Assembly (NCBI GenBank): GCA_015501595.1
Contig: JADNRX010000056.1
Location: 124,001 to 188,000 of the forward strand
Source of the DNA: Hymenopellis radicata
Lineage: Eukaryota; Basidiomycota; Agaricomycetes; Agaricales; Physalacriaceae
Length of the DNA stretch: 64,000 nucleotides
Reading direction: 5' to 3'
Positions 34,770 to 45,867 of this stretch are shown in pieces. A program made the translations under genes and the position numbers. Below the pieces are notes generated by a model. The model ran no database searches and was not told where the DNA came from. It saw nothing but the letters and a program-made list of their open reading frames with translations. Every line of letters begins with the position of its first letter. Within the stretch, counting starts at the first letter, position 1.

Positions 34770-35547
34770 CTGGGTTTTCCGGCCATAATTGCTGGGTGTC
34801 CGAAGAAGGAAAAAGGAAGGAAGAGGGAGAGTTCAAGCCCCGGAGCCGCCACATTCAGGATACCTATTGGTTGTCCACCAAGCATGTCTTGATTCAGGCT
34901 CAACTGGTCCAGCGGAATTTTTTGAGCGCCTGCGGCGCGTTTCATGTTATGGAAACTAAGTAGCAGATTAAGTATGAATCTATGATCACATAAATTCAGC
35001 ATATGTGGCTGTTGTACGTGGCATCCGTCAATGGTTCTTGCAACCACGAATGCTTATTGATGTCTCCGGAGCACTAGTTGCTTGCATCGACCAACAAGAA
35101 CCTAGAACTCGCTGAGCGAGGTAACCGATTCACGCCAAATCTCAAGCAGTCCGGCCGCGGCACGAAAAATCAAGATTCAAAAGCCATACAGGCCGGATTA
35201 CACTGAAAGATTGCCTGTCCTGGTCACAGCGTGAGTGACAATTGGCCCGCCGCTCGCGATGGCAGAAAGAACGACGCGTTTCGATGATGTCATAATGCTA
35301 GCTGCCATTCCATTTTTGGAATGGCAGCTAAAAATGGAATGGCAGCTAACATTCGGCCGTATTACGCGCTGCATGGGGGATGAGAAAGAGCGCGAAATGG
35401 CGGCAGACATTCAACTCAACGTATGGAACAGATAAGAGGCTCAAGATGTTAGAAAGCCACACCAGAAACGACGTTATGAGCCCATGGCAGCTAGCAGTGG
35501 CAGCTAGCAGTGGCGTGGGAACCCAGCAACATGGCCGGTAAGCCTCA
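34770..35547. mobile_element. 778-base TIR element with TA target duplication
   Basis: The left end reads CTGGGTTTTCCGGCCATAAT; the right end, reversed, contains ACCGGCCATGTTGCTGGGTT, so the ends are imperfect inverted repeats sharing CCGGCCAT and TTGCTGGGT. It sits between TA (34768-34769) and TA (35548-35549). The left arm of the duplication has the single TA empty site near 20573. It carries an internal palindrome cluster with GAATGGCAGCTA units (about 35300-35350). No transposase is present. Confidence 0.7.
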
Positions 35548-35549
35548 TA

Positions 35550-35802
35550 CTGTACGGTTTCGACCGCAAGTTCGCATAACGCGTCACGCGGGCCTGGGAA
35601 CCGAACTTAGCTTAAAACATAACGCATCACGGACCTCAAATTCAGGGTCAAATCGCCCAAAACGGCAAAAATTTCGCTCCCGCCTACGGCGGGACGTCCA
35701 AATATAGTAATTTAGACCCTTGTGCCTGGTTACGAACTTGTTCCATATAAGTTCGTAGCATAACGCGTCACAGGCCACGAACCTACGGTCGAAACCGTAC
35801 AG
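35550..35802. mobile_element. TA-flanked MITE, CTGTAC ends
   Basis: The ends read CTGTACGGTTTCGACCG and its reverse complement CGGTCGAAACCGTACAG, with subterminal CATAACGCGTCAC repeats and a central CCCGCCTACGGCGGGA hairpin. TA duplications flank it and the empty site is visible in copy A. It shares its left TA with the adjacent 778-base element. A TA duplication suggests mobilisation by a Tc1/mariner-type transposase. Confidence 0.8.
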
Positions 35803-36003
35803 TACGTTCCGTGCGTAGCTCTCCTAGATTCTGAATCCGCAAGATCTTCAAGCAGACGGTACCTTTTCCTTTCATTGTACCACGGCAGATGTCCTGTGGT
35901 GCGCTTTATTAGCTTGCGTGCATTCCAGAGCGTGATGACCCACAGAAAAAGCACCACCGACATGGATGACATTCTCGTGCCAGAGACGGGCCGGGGGGAT
36001 ATA

Positions 36004-36255
36004 CTGTACCGTTTCGACCGCATGTTCGCATAACGCGTAACGCGCGGTCGAAAACCTAACTTAGGCTAAAGCATAACGCATCATGGACCTTATTTTCAGG
36101 GTCCGTGAGGCTTAAAAAGGAAATTTTCGCTCCCGCCTACGGCGGGAGCATCAAATATGGTAATTCCGGGCGTTGTGCCTGGTTACGAACTTGTTTCCTG
36201 TAAGTTCGCGGCATAACGCGTCACATGCCGTGAACCTACGGTCGAAACGGTACAG
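36004..36255. mobile_element. TA-flanked MITE, second copy
   Basis: This has the same family, size and orientation as 35550-35802, with ends CTGTACCGTTTCGACCG and CGGTCGAAACGGTACAG. It is inserted at a TA in the kinase chimera; copy A shows the empty site at about 20360-20365 (TCTATATCCCC). Confidence 0.8.
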
Positions 36256-37248
36256 TACAACTGGGACGGGATGATGCTATATTGCTTGCTTAATGCACGG
36301 ATACATTTTATACATGTCCTCTGGGAGTTGAGGTCCCCCGTATTAGGTCCATCGAGCTCCTGTAAAATGAATTAGCTCCAGGCAACAAGTCGACGACGGT
36401 CGTGACAATACTGCAGACAGATTGTAACTCGTCCAGGACCGCGCCAGCTAATGCTTTAGGCACACCTTCAATGCCCCTCCACGGCGCATTTCGCTGAAGG
36501 AGACGCCAGATTGTCTCGGTATCTACCGTGACCAATTGATCCCAGTTTAACCACTAGTGTTCACGTAACTCGATGACGTTCTGCAGTAAGGTGTAAGGAA
36601 AAGAACGTCAAGACACCTAAGACAAACTGACCTGTAGCATGGACTGCATCCGAGAGCTGACATTGCTGCTGATCTTCAGCTCCTTCATGCGCGAGAAGTA
36701 CACGTCCATGTAGGCCGAGCCTTCTGCGTGTCCAGCATTTCCCCAACGGTGGCCAGGAGCGTGCAGAGTGATTCGATCTCTTCCTCCTCAGGGTTATCGA
36801 TATTTCCGAGAAGTTTCTTGACACACTTGTGCATGATGTGCTCTGTCAGCATGTACAGCTTGAACAGTTCTGCAATGAACTTCATCAAACGAGGCCTTGA
36901 CGCGTCGCCTTTTGAGCGGCGTAGTACTCTTCCTCGCCCTCCTTTTTCTCGTTTCCCGCCTTGATAGCTTCGTCTTGACCAGGCTTCCCGGCCGCGGCAG
37001 TCGCAGTAGCTTCGTTGGCGACCCACCCACGCTCGAAGTCTTCCTGACACCGGTTGAGCAAGTACTTGCAGAAGAGGCGGCCGCCAGTCATTGGTGCGCC
37101 ACCTTTCCCTTGGTCCCGCCGTCGTCTCGTACCCAGTTGCTGATCCGTTCCATCATCTTCCGACACAAGCGCGCATACATTTCAGACGAAGCAGCATCCT
37201 CGGTAGCTTTCTCGAACACAAGACGCATGATCTGGTAGAGGGTGCGAC

Positions 37249-38328
37249 TATCTTGGTCAAAATGGCAAAATATTATTTAGCCGCGTGTCAGAGCTTTCTA
37301 GGCAAGTTGTCGCTCCCAGTGGTCCCACAGTCATTCGCCACCGCGTGTCAGAGTCGCCACCGCGTGTCAGAGTCGCCACCGTGTGTGTGAGAGTCAGAGT
37401 TGCTACCGCGTGTGTGAGAGTTGTCACCGCGTGTGTCAGATCTTAGGCGGTCATTGGTTCGAATCCTGCCTATATCATATTAATATCCATATTTCTGGCT
37501 GATTTTTAAGTTATTTGGAGTCTCTAGATAATAAAAACCATCATAAACACCTCTCTTATAAATTTTAGCGCCATCAAGGGGCCACAAGGTGTCTGTTTTC
37601 CGTGTGGCGCAATTAGTTGTGTCACGTGACCTAGGAACTCTTGTCACTGCCAAGTCCGGTAACTTGTTTGGTGGATGAAAAGCACAATGTTGGGCAGAGA
37701 GCAGGGCAGGAAGAGGTCATTGCACTAAGTATTTCCGAGCTCTTGAGGTGTCAATGACTCCGCTTTGCCAGGCAGATCTGAGGTGGCAGATTAAGTACCT
37801 AGTACCTACAGTAAGTACAGCGTGTATCCCTTCTGACCTAAGAGAATCCCTGGTACTAGTATGTCGCACTCGGGTTCCATTGTTTGGACAGGCTTGTATT
37901 CGCAGAACGAGTTACCGGAGTAACTGCCCTTGGGAGAGTTCCCAGGTCACGTGATACAAATAATTGCGCCACACGGAAAACAGACACCTTGTTGCCCCTT
38001 GATGACGCTAAAACTTATAAGAATAGTGTTTTTTACAATGGTTCTTGTTATCTAGAGACCCTAAATAACTTAAAAATCAGCCAGAAATATGGATATTAGT
38101 ATGACATAGGGAGGGTTCGAACCAGTGACCGCTCAAGGTCTGACACACGGTGCGGTGACAACTCTCACACACGCGGTAGCGACCTTGACTCTCACACACG
38201 CGGTCGCGACTCTCTCACACGCGGTGGCGAATGACTGTGGGGAGCGACGACTTGCCCAAAAGGCTCTGACACGCGGCTAAATGCTCATGTGTAGCGGGTT
38301 GTAATATTTTGCCATTTTGACCAAGATA
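37249..38328. mobile_element. 1,080-base foldback element with long TIRs and 6-base duplication
   Basis: The ends are TATCTTGGTCAAAATGGCAA and its complement, flanked by TGCGAC at 37243-37248 and 38329-38334. Copy A has one TGCGAC (as GTCGCA near 19380). Both arms, roughly 420 bases each, carry CGCGTGTCAGAG-type short repeats, a segment with GGTTCGAATCC or its variant, and a TGTGGCGCAATTA block. There is no coding capacity for a transposase. It splits the MIF4G part of copy D. Confidence 0.82.
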
Positions 38329-38710
38329 TGCGACCATCTTTCTCGTTTTCCGATTTGTTCGCCCAAGCGATGATTTGGTCGGATATGGAGTCGAACTCCT
38401 CCATTGTGAGTTTGTTGAGAAGACCCTTGACCTTGAGCTCAACAATCTCGGGAGATTCGAGAGTCATGGCCACCAATTTTCGGTCCAAGAGGAGCAGTAG
38501 CCTGTAGACACTGCAGATACTGTCATGTTGTGCGACGATGGCTAGGATGGTACTCACCTCGAGCTCGTTTATATTCTTAACACCTTCGGACTTTCCGAAC
38601 AGGGAGCTGGTGGCGAGGATATCCCACTGGCTGCAACAGTTTGGAGTCACTAAGTTGATAGCTGTTGGGAACGAGGAGGTCCACCTGCCGTCATCTAGAC
38701 GCTGGCACAT

Positions 38711-39174
38711 CTTGCCGAAACGGTGTATGCTGGACAGTGGACGTTAACGTTAAGGTGTCCATCACCCACGTGTAAAGCGTGGGAATTCATCTCAAAACAT
38801 GCCCACATCGAGACTCTGTTCACTCCTAAAAGCGCGCATTATGTGCTCAAAACGGAACTTAGGAAAGAGCGGAGACCAGGGAGGGAACGGCAGGACTTTA
38901 CGCCCGACGCGTCGACAACTACGGCGCTTGAACGCTTAGTCGGAGTATAAACTAGCACACCGGATGCATGGTGAATCGACCGAGAACGCCAGCAATGACG
39001 CGACAGTGAAGCGTGTGTGTGAACATAATCTTAGTGGAAGCTTGATTCAATGTTCGGGCTTGGTTCGGGCGCTTCATAAAGTAGCGAATTAAATCCACCT
39101 CACTGCTATACCTTCACTTTCCCTCAAACGCAGCGCTTGGCCGACTGGACCCTTTTATCAACACTTTCTTAATA
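38711..39174. promoter_or_regulatory. Divergent intergenic region (right copy)
   Basis: This is the inverted duplicate of 18416-19003, lying between the copy D chimera and the truncated SDR. It keeps most of the sequence of the left copy. Confidence 0.45.
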
Positions 39175-40136
39175 ATGGGTACTGTAATGTCCATGTACGC
39201 TGCCAACTGGCCTCCCAAAGCGAAGTGGTCCGTCGAAGACATTCCCGACTTGTCTGGCAAGGTGATCATTGTCACTGGTGTGTCTCTCCTTACTATCTCG
39301 ACTCAAGGTGCCAACTCGCGACTCCAAGGAGGAAACAGCGGCATCGGGGAAGAGACCGTCAAAGCACTACTCTCCAAAAATGCCAAGGTGTACATCGCCT
39401 CGCACAACAAAGCTCGTGTCGAGGCGACCATCCAGGGACTCAAAGGCGTGACCGACAACGAGGCGCTTTTCATCGACCTTGACCTCGCGAGTCTCAGTTC
39501 TGTCAAGGCCGCCGCTGAGACATTCCAAAAGCTAGAGAGCAAACTCGACGTCCTCATTAACAATGTGTACGCGTTTATATCCACCGCGACGCATTGTCTC
39601 ACCCTCAACCAGTGGAGTAATGATCCCGGATCCTAAAGCGCTCACCGCTGAGGGCCATGACCTTCAATTCGGCGTCAACGTCGTAGGAAAGTGGCTTCCA
39701 CCTCTGACGGAGGCCTCTCTGATGTGCCACTATCTTTAGGACCATACTACTTCACTCGCCTTCTAATACCCCAACTTGAGGCTGCTGGCTCATCTCGCGT
39801 CGTCACTCTCACCTCACATGGACATATTCTCGTCAACGGCATAAACTGGGACACCATCATGGACGGTCCTGAACGACAAAGTACGAAGCCGTTAGATTTG
39901 TACAACCAGAGCAAGTTCGTGAGTAACTGTCGCTCGGTAAACGTCTTCCCTTTAATGAAGCGTCTGCGTAGGCTATCGTTGTCGTTGCCAATGAGTTTGC
40001 GAGGCGGTACGGCGATAAGGGAATTGTCTCATCGTCGGTTCACCCCGGTGTATCCTGATTCCCACCCAGTCTCCCCGTCATACTAATTCTAACGCAGGCC
40101 TAATTGTCACCAATCTCGGGCGAACAATGTCTCCTA
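39175..40136 (+). pseudogene. SDR, truncated duplicate
   Basis: This runs from MGTVMSMYAANWPPKAKWSV through DLSGKVIIVTG, GGNSGIGEETVKALLSKNA (intact here, unlike the left copy), LDVLINN, YYFTRLLIPQLEAAGSSRVV, LYNQSKF and the VTNLGRTMS region, then stops at 40135 where a second foldback element begins. The C-terminal domain of the full copy (17121-17448) is missing. The mutated GAAAGT donor (about 39686) is shared with the left copy. Confidence 0.78.
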
Positions 40137-40620
40137 TGTTGGTCAAAATGGCAAAATATTAGGACCCCGCTACACATGAGCATTTAGCCGCGTGTCAGAG
40201 CTTTTTGTGCAAGTTGTCGCTCCCCACAGTCATTCGCCACCGCGTGTCAGAGTCGCCACCGCGTGTGTGAGATTCGGACTCGTCGCCACCGCGTGTGTGA
40301 GAGTCAGAGTCACCACCGCGTGTGAGAGTCAGAGTCGCCGTCGCGTGTGAGAGTCAGAGTCACCGCCGCGTGTGAGAGTCAGAGTCGCCGCCGCGTGTGA
40401 GAGTCAGAGTCGCCGCCGCGTGTGAGAGTCAGAGTCGCCGTCACGTGTGAGAGTCAGAGTCCGAGTCACCGCGCGTGTGAGAGAGTTGTCACCGCGCGTG
40501 TGAGAGTCGTGAACCGCCGCCGCGTGTGAGAGTCGGAGTCCGAGTTACCGCCGCGTGTGAGAGAGTTGTCACCACGCGTGTGAGAGTCGCCGCTGCGGAC
40601 GTTTCAGAGTTGTTGTCAGA
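40135..40620. mobile_element. Foldback element copy with expanded minisatellite, one end only
   Basis: This starts TATGTTGGTCAAAATGGCAA, nearly identical to the end of the element at 37249. It continues with the CGCGTGTCAGAG region, which is expanded from about 40250 to 40610 into roughly a dozen units built on CGCGTGTGAGAGTCAGAGTC plus a few variable bases. No matching right end was found in the window. Confidence 0.7.
40250..40610. repeat. Minisatellite, unit of about 24-26 bases
   Basis: These are tandem units containing GCGTGTGAGAG, then TCAGAGTC or TTGTCACC, with variable joints. Short versions of the same motif occur inside both arms of the foldback element at 37249-38328. Confidence 0.75.
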
Positions 40621-41270
40621 TCATCGCCGCACTTGTCAGACAACTGCACATGAGTGGCGCAATTGTTGTGGAGTGCACGTCATTCCAACTAAGCAAGAAC
40701 TAGTATTAACTGAGAGTAGTAAGTAAACGAACACTAGGCAAGTTTCTAACGTAAGGCATAGAAGGAGAGACTACGGGATCATCAAACCTAGAATAGAAAC
40801 AGTGAAGGGCTGCCTGTGCATCAGGAATATGGGTCTTGAGCCTAGGTCCACTATGGTTAACCAGAGAGAATCTGGTTAACCTAGAGCTTAGAAGTCTCCG
40901 ATTCAGCCAGTTTAACTCAGGACACAGTCTACACCTGACCCCATTCCTGAGTTAACTCCAAGTTAACTTCAGATAGCATAAGTCATCCTAAATGACCGTG
41001 ATGTGCATTCAAGTTATCATAAATTACCTTCATGTATACCGGAGTTGTCCTAGATTATCATAATGTCTACTATAGTTATCCTATATCATTATGGAAGAAG
41101 CTTTAGTCATCGCACTTCCAGTGGAAGCCAGTCACATTATAGAAAGGTAAGAATAAGAGTCTTCATTATAGACAGATATCAATAATACATCGTATTACAG
41201 TCTAATAATAATATACAACAAAAAATCCCATCTATGTCCGTATAAGAATAGTGAGTCGAATTGGCTGGGG
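40621..41270. other. AT-rich region, no gene seen
   Basis: It contains a short palindrome (GGTTAACC units around 40855-40885) and several GTTAACT motifs. Similar GAGTTAACT motifs recur near 45490, which may mean both flanks belong to one old element. No coding sequence is supported. Confidence 0.4.
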
Positions 41271-41274
41271 CATT

Positions 41275-41890
41275 GCAGTGATCATGATGGTTGATCGTTG
41301 CGGTCCTCGTTGTCATCATGGTGTGGCGCCGTTGTGAGGTCCTCATTGTTGTCGTGGTGTGGTCATTGTCGTGAGGGGCTTGACGTAGTTGTGGTGTGGT
41401 CGTGGCCTCGTCATGCTGTGGTCCGCGTCTTCATCTGCATCATAGCGTGGTCCTCATCGTCGTCGTAGCATGATTCACGTCCTCGCCCTAGTATGGTCCG
41501 CATCCTCATCCTCGTTGTAGCGTGGTCCGCGTCCTCGTCGTAGTATAGTCCATGTCGTCCTCGTCGTAGCATGGTCCGTGTCCTCATCCTCATTATTGTC
41601 ATAATATGGTCCTCGTCCTGGTCGCGGAGGTCCTCTTCATGGTTGCAGTCCTCGTCATGGTCGCGGTCCTCGGCATAGTCGCAGTATACGGTTATAGTCC
41701 TCGTCGTGGTCCTCGTCGTGGTCACGGTCCTCGTCATGGTCGCAGTATACGGTTGTGGTCCTCGTCGCGGTACTCGTCGCAATCCTCGTCGTGGTCACAG
41801 TATACGGTTATCGTCCTCTTCGTGGTTGCAGTCCTCGTCGTAGTTGTTGTGCGTGTCATCGAAGTCCTGATTGCGGGGTGTTCGAGTCGT
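41275..41890. repeat. Minisatellite of CTCGTCGTGGTC-like units
   Basis: About 600 bases of degenerate repeats built from GTCCTCGTCGTGGTC and GTCCTCGTCGTAGCATG variants, with AGTATACGGTT interspersed in the right part. Open frames on both strands here are products of the repeat (Arg-Thr-Arg on the minus strand) and are not called as genes. Confidence 0.75.
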
Positions 41891-44644
41891 CCTCACACTC
41901 ACAAGGTCAATAGTAACCATCATCGTGCCTCGCCCTCATGAACTGCTGTTCAGAGGTAAGTCGTCCGGGCGTTAATAGTCGAAGAAAAGAGACGGGGTGG
42001 TAATGACACACCTCAGCCGTAGCAAACTGCATCTAGTAGACCTCAGTTAGTGACCACGCGACGGCTCAAAAGCACACTCACCGGCTGTTGCACTTTCGAG
42101 ACGGTGGTAAGAGAAAGAGGGTCATTCCAACCCCGCGATCGACAAAAGCCAACATGCACGTGATGTTGACGTGGCAAGCCGGCAAACGGACTTCAACGAT
42201 TTTTTGAAATGCACTGGGAATGAGATCCAACTCGGAGAAGATGAAAGGTTTGAAATGGGACCTTGCGACGACGCCATCTCCCAAGCAATGGGCCCACAAA
42301 GCCCTGCTCAAGGTCGGCCTGGCTCTCCATGGGCCCACGCTTGGGTATCATGTCGTGGTCGTGGTAGCACCAAATATAACGAACCTGATACTGTTGTTTA
42401 ATATTAGAGCCTGAGGAATTGAAGTGAAGATGAGAACGCACCGCGCAGTGCTACCCGCCTGCAGACGGTGCAGCCTACATTCCTCCAGCCATCGCTCTTG
42501 TAAGGCTTTTCTCCATGTCGCCGGGAGCGCTTGACATCTCAGGTCAACAGCACGGTTAAATCAACAATATACTGCCTTCTTGACTAGGGCTTACGCGGCG
42601 TCCACAAGGAGATGCAGGGTGTAAGAGAGGGAGAAAACGAGAGAAGCCCGTAAGAGAGTTGCAGCAGTGAAGACGCAGACCAACGATGGTCGTGGTGAGA
42701 AGACAAGTGCAATGACTCCGAACAGGCTCCGATGACAGTTCGGATCGCCGCACCCGGAACCCCGACAATGTCTTCGTACACGATGAATGGCCCATGTATT
42801 GGCCTTCAAAAGGACTAACAAATAGAAATAATACAGATACTGTCAATGAACATCGTATACAAGGGAAAGGAATGTGGCCGGTAAGAGAACTGGAACTTTT
42901 AGATGTTACATGGTGAGTTTCCCATAAGCAGGAAACCCACTCCGCAGTCTATCGACAACTCGATGTTCTACAGTAGGATACATACCACTGAAGGGAATTC
43001 TTTACTCGTGCCCGTCGACCATCCCCGAGCAATTGCGCGAGGCCGGTCGACGTGCATGATAGTCAGAGGGAATGAGGAGCGACTTGTTGAGCAATTGACT
43101 GTACTGGTCTGTACGGGGTCAAGGACGTCTTTGTGCACAATGACCGGCCGCGGCTCGTGTATAGCACGAAAAATCAAGTCATGCTCAGGCTCGCAGGGCC
43201 ATGTCGACTCAGATGCGGCGGCCAGATGGATAATCGTCGAGGTCTGCCGTCTATTACAGGCTCACAAGAAGCGGTAAAGAGTGTAGTCAGAGGTGCCAGC
43301 ACGGATCTGGCAAGCCGAAGCAAAACAAGAGACAAGAAAAGCAGGATAGGGAAAGTGCCAGAAGATATCCCAAGGCCAGAGACACGTCGTCGTTGACGTG
43401 CTGTTGTAGTTAGAGCTAGAGATGCGCGAAGAGTGCGATACCTGAGATCAAGCTCGATCATCTCTTTGCTCGCTCTGGACCGCGATGCCGCTTCGAATAG
43501 TGGTGACTGGAGACGACCTTACGACGAGCGGAGTGCGCCCTCGAAGCCTGGATGATGGAACAGCGACATTTTCAGACGACACCGGCGGGTCTTTAGGCTG
43601 AGACGGCGTCGCGGACGCGTCCAGCCCAGAATGGTGCGTATCTCTTCATTTTATTTTCAGGGGACTTACCTTGTCAACGAGAACGAGTCTGGAATGACAG
43701 TGGCCGCGGCAACGGCGACGGAGACCAAGAGGACAAGGACCTCAACGACTTTATCGATTGGGACAAGATCAAGACAAGATGGTGTCAGCGAGTTCGATCA
43801 CTTGCCTTCTCCCACCACAGCACCTCGACAAGGTGCAGTGATACGGCCTCGGGTCTTTTTGTGGGCCCTCTCTGGGTGCTTTTCTTCGTTTTTCTTTCGT
43901 CTCGGATCCATGGCAGGCGAGAACGGCTTCCGGCAGCCTTGGCGACGTTCTGCTCTCCCGCCCAGCGTGACCTGGCAGGCCGCTCGAGCCACAATGAGTT
44001 CGGCGACGACGACGGATCTGCCCGGTAAGGCAGCACACGACGACTCAAGGACTCGACTTCACCGCAGCAACGAGACGCGTAAGCCCCGGCGAGGCCGCAT
44101 AGCGTCAACAAAGATTCACCGCGACAAAAGAACAGGACGCGAGGCAGCACGACATTCAAAGAACGACACCCAGCGAACGGCTTGGATGGCGGCGAGCGAG
44201 TGCAGTAGCAGAGCCCGCAAAGGTACGTTTTTTTGTTCTTTTTTCTCTGTCTCATGCGGCGTACCCTCGAAGCTCTTCGAAATGCGGGACTTTTTCCGCC
44301 GCTTCCAACGCGAACACTTTTGAATGACGGTGCCACATTCAAGGCATTACATTCAGCGACAACGTGGCTAGGAGATGGGATTCGGGCTAGATAGCGTCGC
44401 GGACGCGTCCAGCATAAACGGTACGCATGCCTTCTTGATTTTTTGTTTAAATTCAATTGAACTTCGTCCAGTCAGGCTCTTATCAACGCCCTCCTCCTGT
44501 TACTTTGACGGCCGCCATGCAGACCAGATGGATAAGCCCCCAAGGGCAGCATCCCTTCTGGATGACGGCCTCCGCGCCGTCTCGTTCGCACTAACTATGG
44601 CGTCGTAGACCTGTCGAGCTCACACGGTCGGTCCCTCTCGCAGG
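41891..44644. other. Region of unassigned fragments
   Basis: About 2.7 kb. There are coding-like pieces but no complete gene: near 43680-43790 a polar stretch reads GRGNGDGDQEDKDLNDFI in one frame. A short block around GTCGCGGACGCGTCCAGC occurs at 43608-43625 and again at 44394-44411, each followed by a similar intron-like sequence. The region may be decayed mobile DNA. No RNA gene was seen. Confidence 0.4.
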
Positions 44645-45110
44645 TTCAACTCCTACTCGCACTTCTCACAGGACAGCTACACCACCTTCATGAAGGCACA
44701 AAAAGGACTCGGCAACGATGGTGCCAGTCGCGCCAGTATCCTCATGAAGACTGGTGCCTGCGTCGACAGAACGATCATCGCTTAGCTCTCCCAGTTCATT
44801 GGACGTCGTTGTGCCATCGTCGCCGCCGCCATTATCTCCTGCTCCATGATCGCGGTCTGGATATTGCCTACCGCGGAACGCAGTCTCTCCACCTCCGCCT
44901 TCTTCACGCAGTTCTTCGTCCAGGGCGCTTGACCCATTCATATGTTTTCCATTACTCCATCTTCAATGCGACCAAAGTAACTGACACCATAGACTTGAGC
45001 GAGCTGTCGCCTTCCGGTCCTCGTTCCCTGGAATCACCTACTAGATTAGTGCAATGAACTCGTCTCCGTGGGCTCAAATCGTGAACGGCGTTGCTGAATC
45101 GCACTTCATC
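44645..45110 (+). pseudogene. MFS carboxylate transporter (Jen1-like) remnant
   Basis: One frame reads SHFSQDSYTTFMKAQKGLGN, ASILMKTGACVDRTIIA, a stop, LSQFIGRRCAIVAAAIISCS, SAFFTQFFVQGA and a second stop; further on LSELSP, FPGITY and SSPWAQIVNGVAESHF appear in other frames. This order matches transmembrane segments 2 to 6 of basidiomycete monocarboxylate/proton symporters of the Jen1 type. Both ends are missing, and two in-frame stops and frameshifts show it is dead. Confidence 0.7.
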
Positions 45111-45867
45111 GACTTATGGATCTACTATGGGTACGTTCTCCCTTGCACGATGCAGATGTTGACGGCCGTCAAACAGCCATTGAATAGTGATGACAAATGT
45201 GCAGAAGGACGACGACGCTGGGCTTGGGTGAGCAGCGAGGCCGGTAGTTTGCAGTGTCATGTATTGTAATGTGTGCTCCATTGCTGCCATCGGCATTTGA
45301 ACACTGCTCGTTGTACATCATATGTAACTATATATTGCTGAATTGAAGTAGTTTTGTTGGATCATGGTGGCTGAAGTTTGAACTCTGTATTCCTGATGCA
45401 TGTAGTTGACTGGAGCTATTTCAATAATGCTGTACATACTCAAGTCACTGCTTGAGAACTGGTAGCCACTTGGGGAGAAGGGTGATGCCTGAGTTAACTC
45501 TTGGGAACTTAGAGCAACTCTGTCAGGAGGCTGATGCGGAAGTTGTGTCAAGTTACTTTGAGTTGTCTCTGGCAACTTAGGCCCCTTGGGTCAACCAGAA
45601 AATAGAGCTCTAAACTTAAGTGAACCAGATGCTAAAGTGCTTTTCCTGATGTGGGCACAACTAGCTACACGTTTGAAAGTAGGGAAGAAAAGAACTAAAA
45701 TCAAAACCAGTGGTTTACAGGCGTAAGCCCGCCACGAGTGGTTTTCTGCGCTTGAAGAAAATCATGCAAAAGCGGAAGGAGAAGTTGAAAGCCGGCCAGC
45801 TCAGTAATCCTTGTGTGGCGCATTCGAAGATCCCTTGTATTAGGCTGCAGCCCTGTAAGTTTAAGAG
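45111..45867. other. AT-rich region, no gene seen
   Basis: It holds short direct motifs such as GAGTTAACT and CAAGTTACT and, at 45811-45820, the TGTGGCGCA motif shared with other elements in the window. It probably marks the edge of the next mobile element. Confidence 0.4.

Larger units (their letters stand above)
33819..38710 (-). pseudogene. MIF4G-TKL kinase chimera, copy D, interrupted by transposons
   Basis: This is the inverted copy of 19004-21463. The start (MCQRLDDGRWTSSFPT) is at 38710 and the end after SAENILDALWTLHSEYL near 33890. The MIF4G part is cut at 37249-38328, and the kinase N-terminal region is cut at 36004-36255 and at 34770-35802. The kinase core is better kept than in copy A: near 34640-34560 it reads STEIFPSRLCLISPWMGNGN in one frame where copy A has lost bases. 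Further markers are VETEIPGTSSRNQGNIRWLP and IYTGRPPYSNLRTDG. The gene cannot be expressed as one protein. Confidence 0.8.
30470..40136 (-). repeat. Right arm of the large inverted duplication
   Basis: This mirrors 17449-24511. It is longer because of four insertions: 34770-35547, 35550-35802, 36004-36255 and 37249-38328. Removing these leaves about 7.3 kb, close to the left arm. The arm starts at the codons for GYGSAASLAQ in copy C and ends inside the SDR, where another element is inserted at 40135. Confidence 0.85.

Noticed and set aside
37446..37476. Possible tRNA 3' half in the foldback element
   Set aside because: Only a B-box-like GGTTCGAATCC is present; no A box or pairing stems could be found upstream.
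17449..40136. Inverted duplication as a simple assembly artefact
   Set aside because: The arms differ by many substitutions, indels and four insertions with target duplications, which an assembly duplicate would not show.
40250..40610. Regularly spaced repeats resembling a CRISPR array
   Set aside because: The spacers are short variants of the same repeat, the host is a fungus, and the unit is shared with a transposon terminal repeat. It is a minisatellite.
41411..41941. Long open frames on both strands (Arg/Thr-rich and Val/Leu-rich)
   Set aside because: They are translations of a degenerate minisatellite whose unit length is a multiple of three in places; there is no domain and no exon structure.
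43631..44323. 230-codon plus-strand open frame and its minus-strand shadow
   Set aside because: Composition is Arg/Thr-rich with no motif. A different frame of the same stretch looks more protein-like over about 40 codons, so no gene is called.
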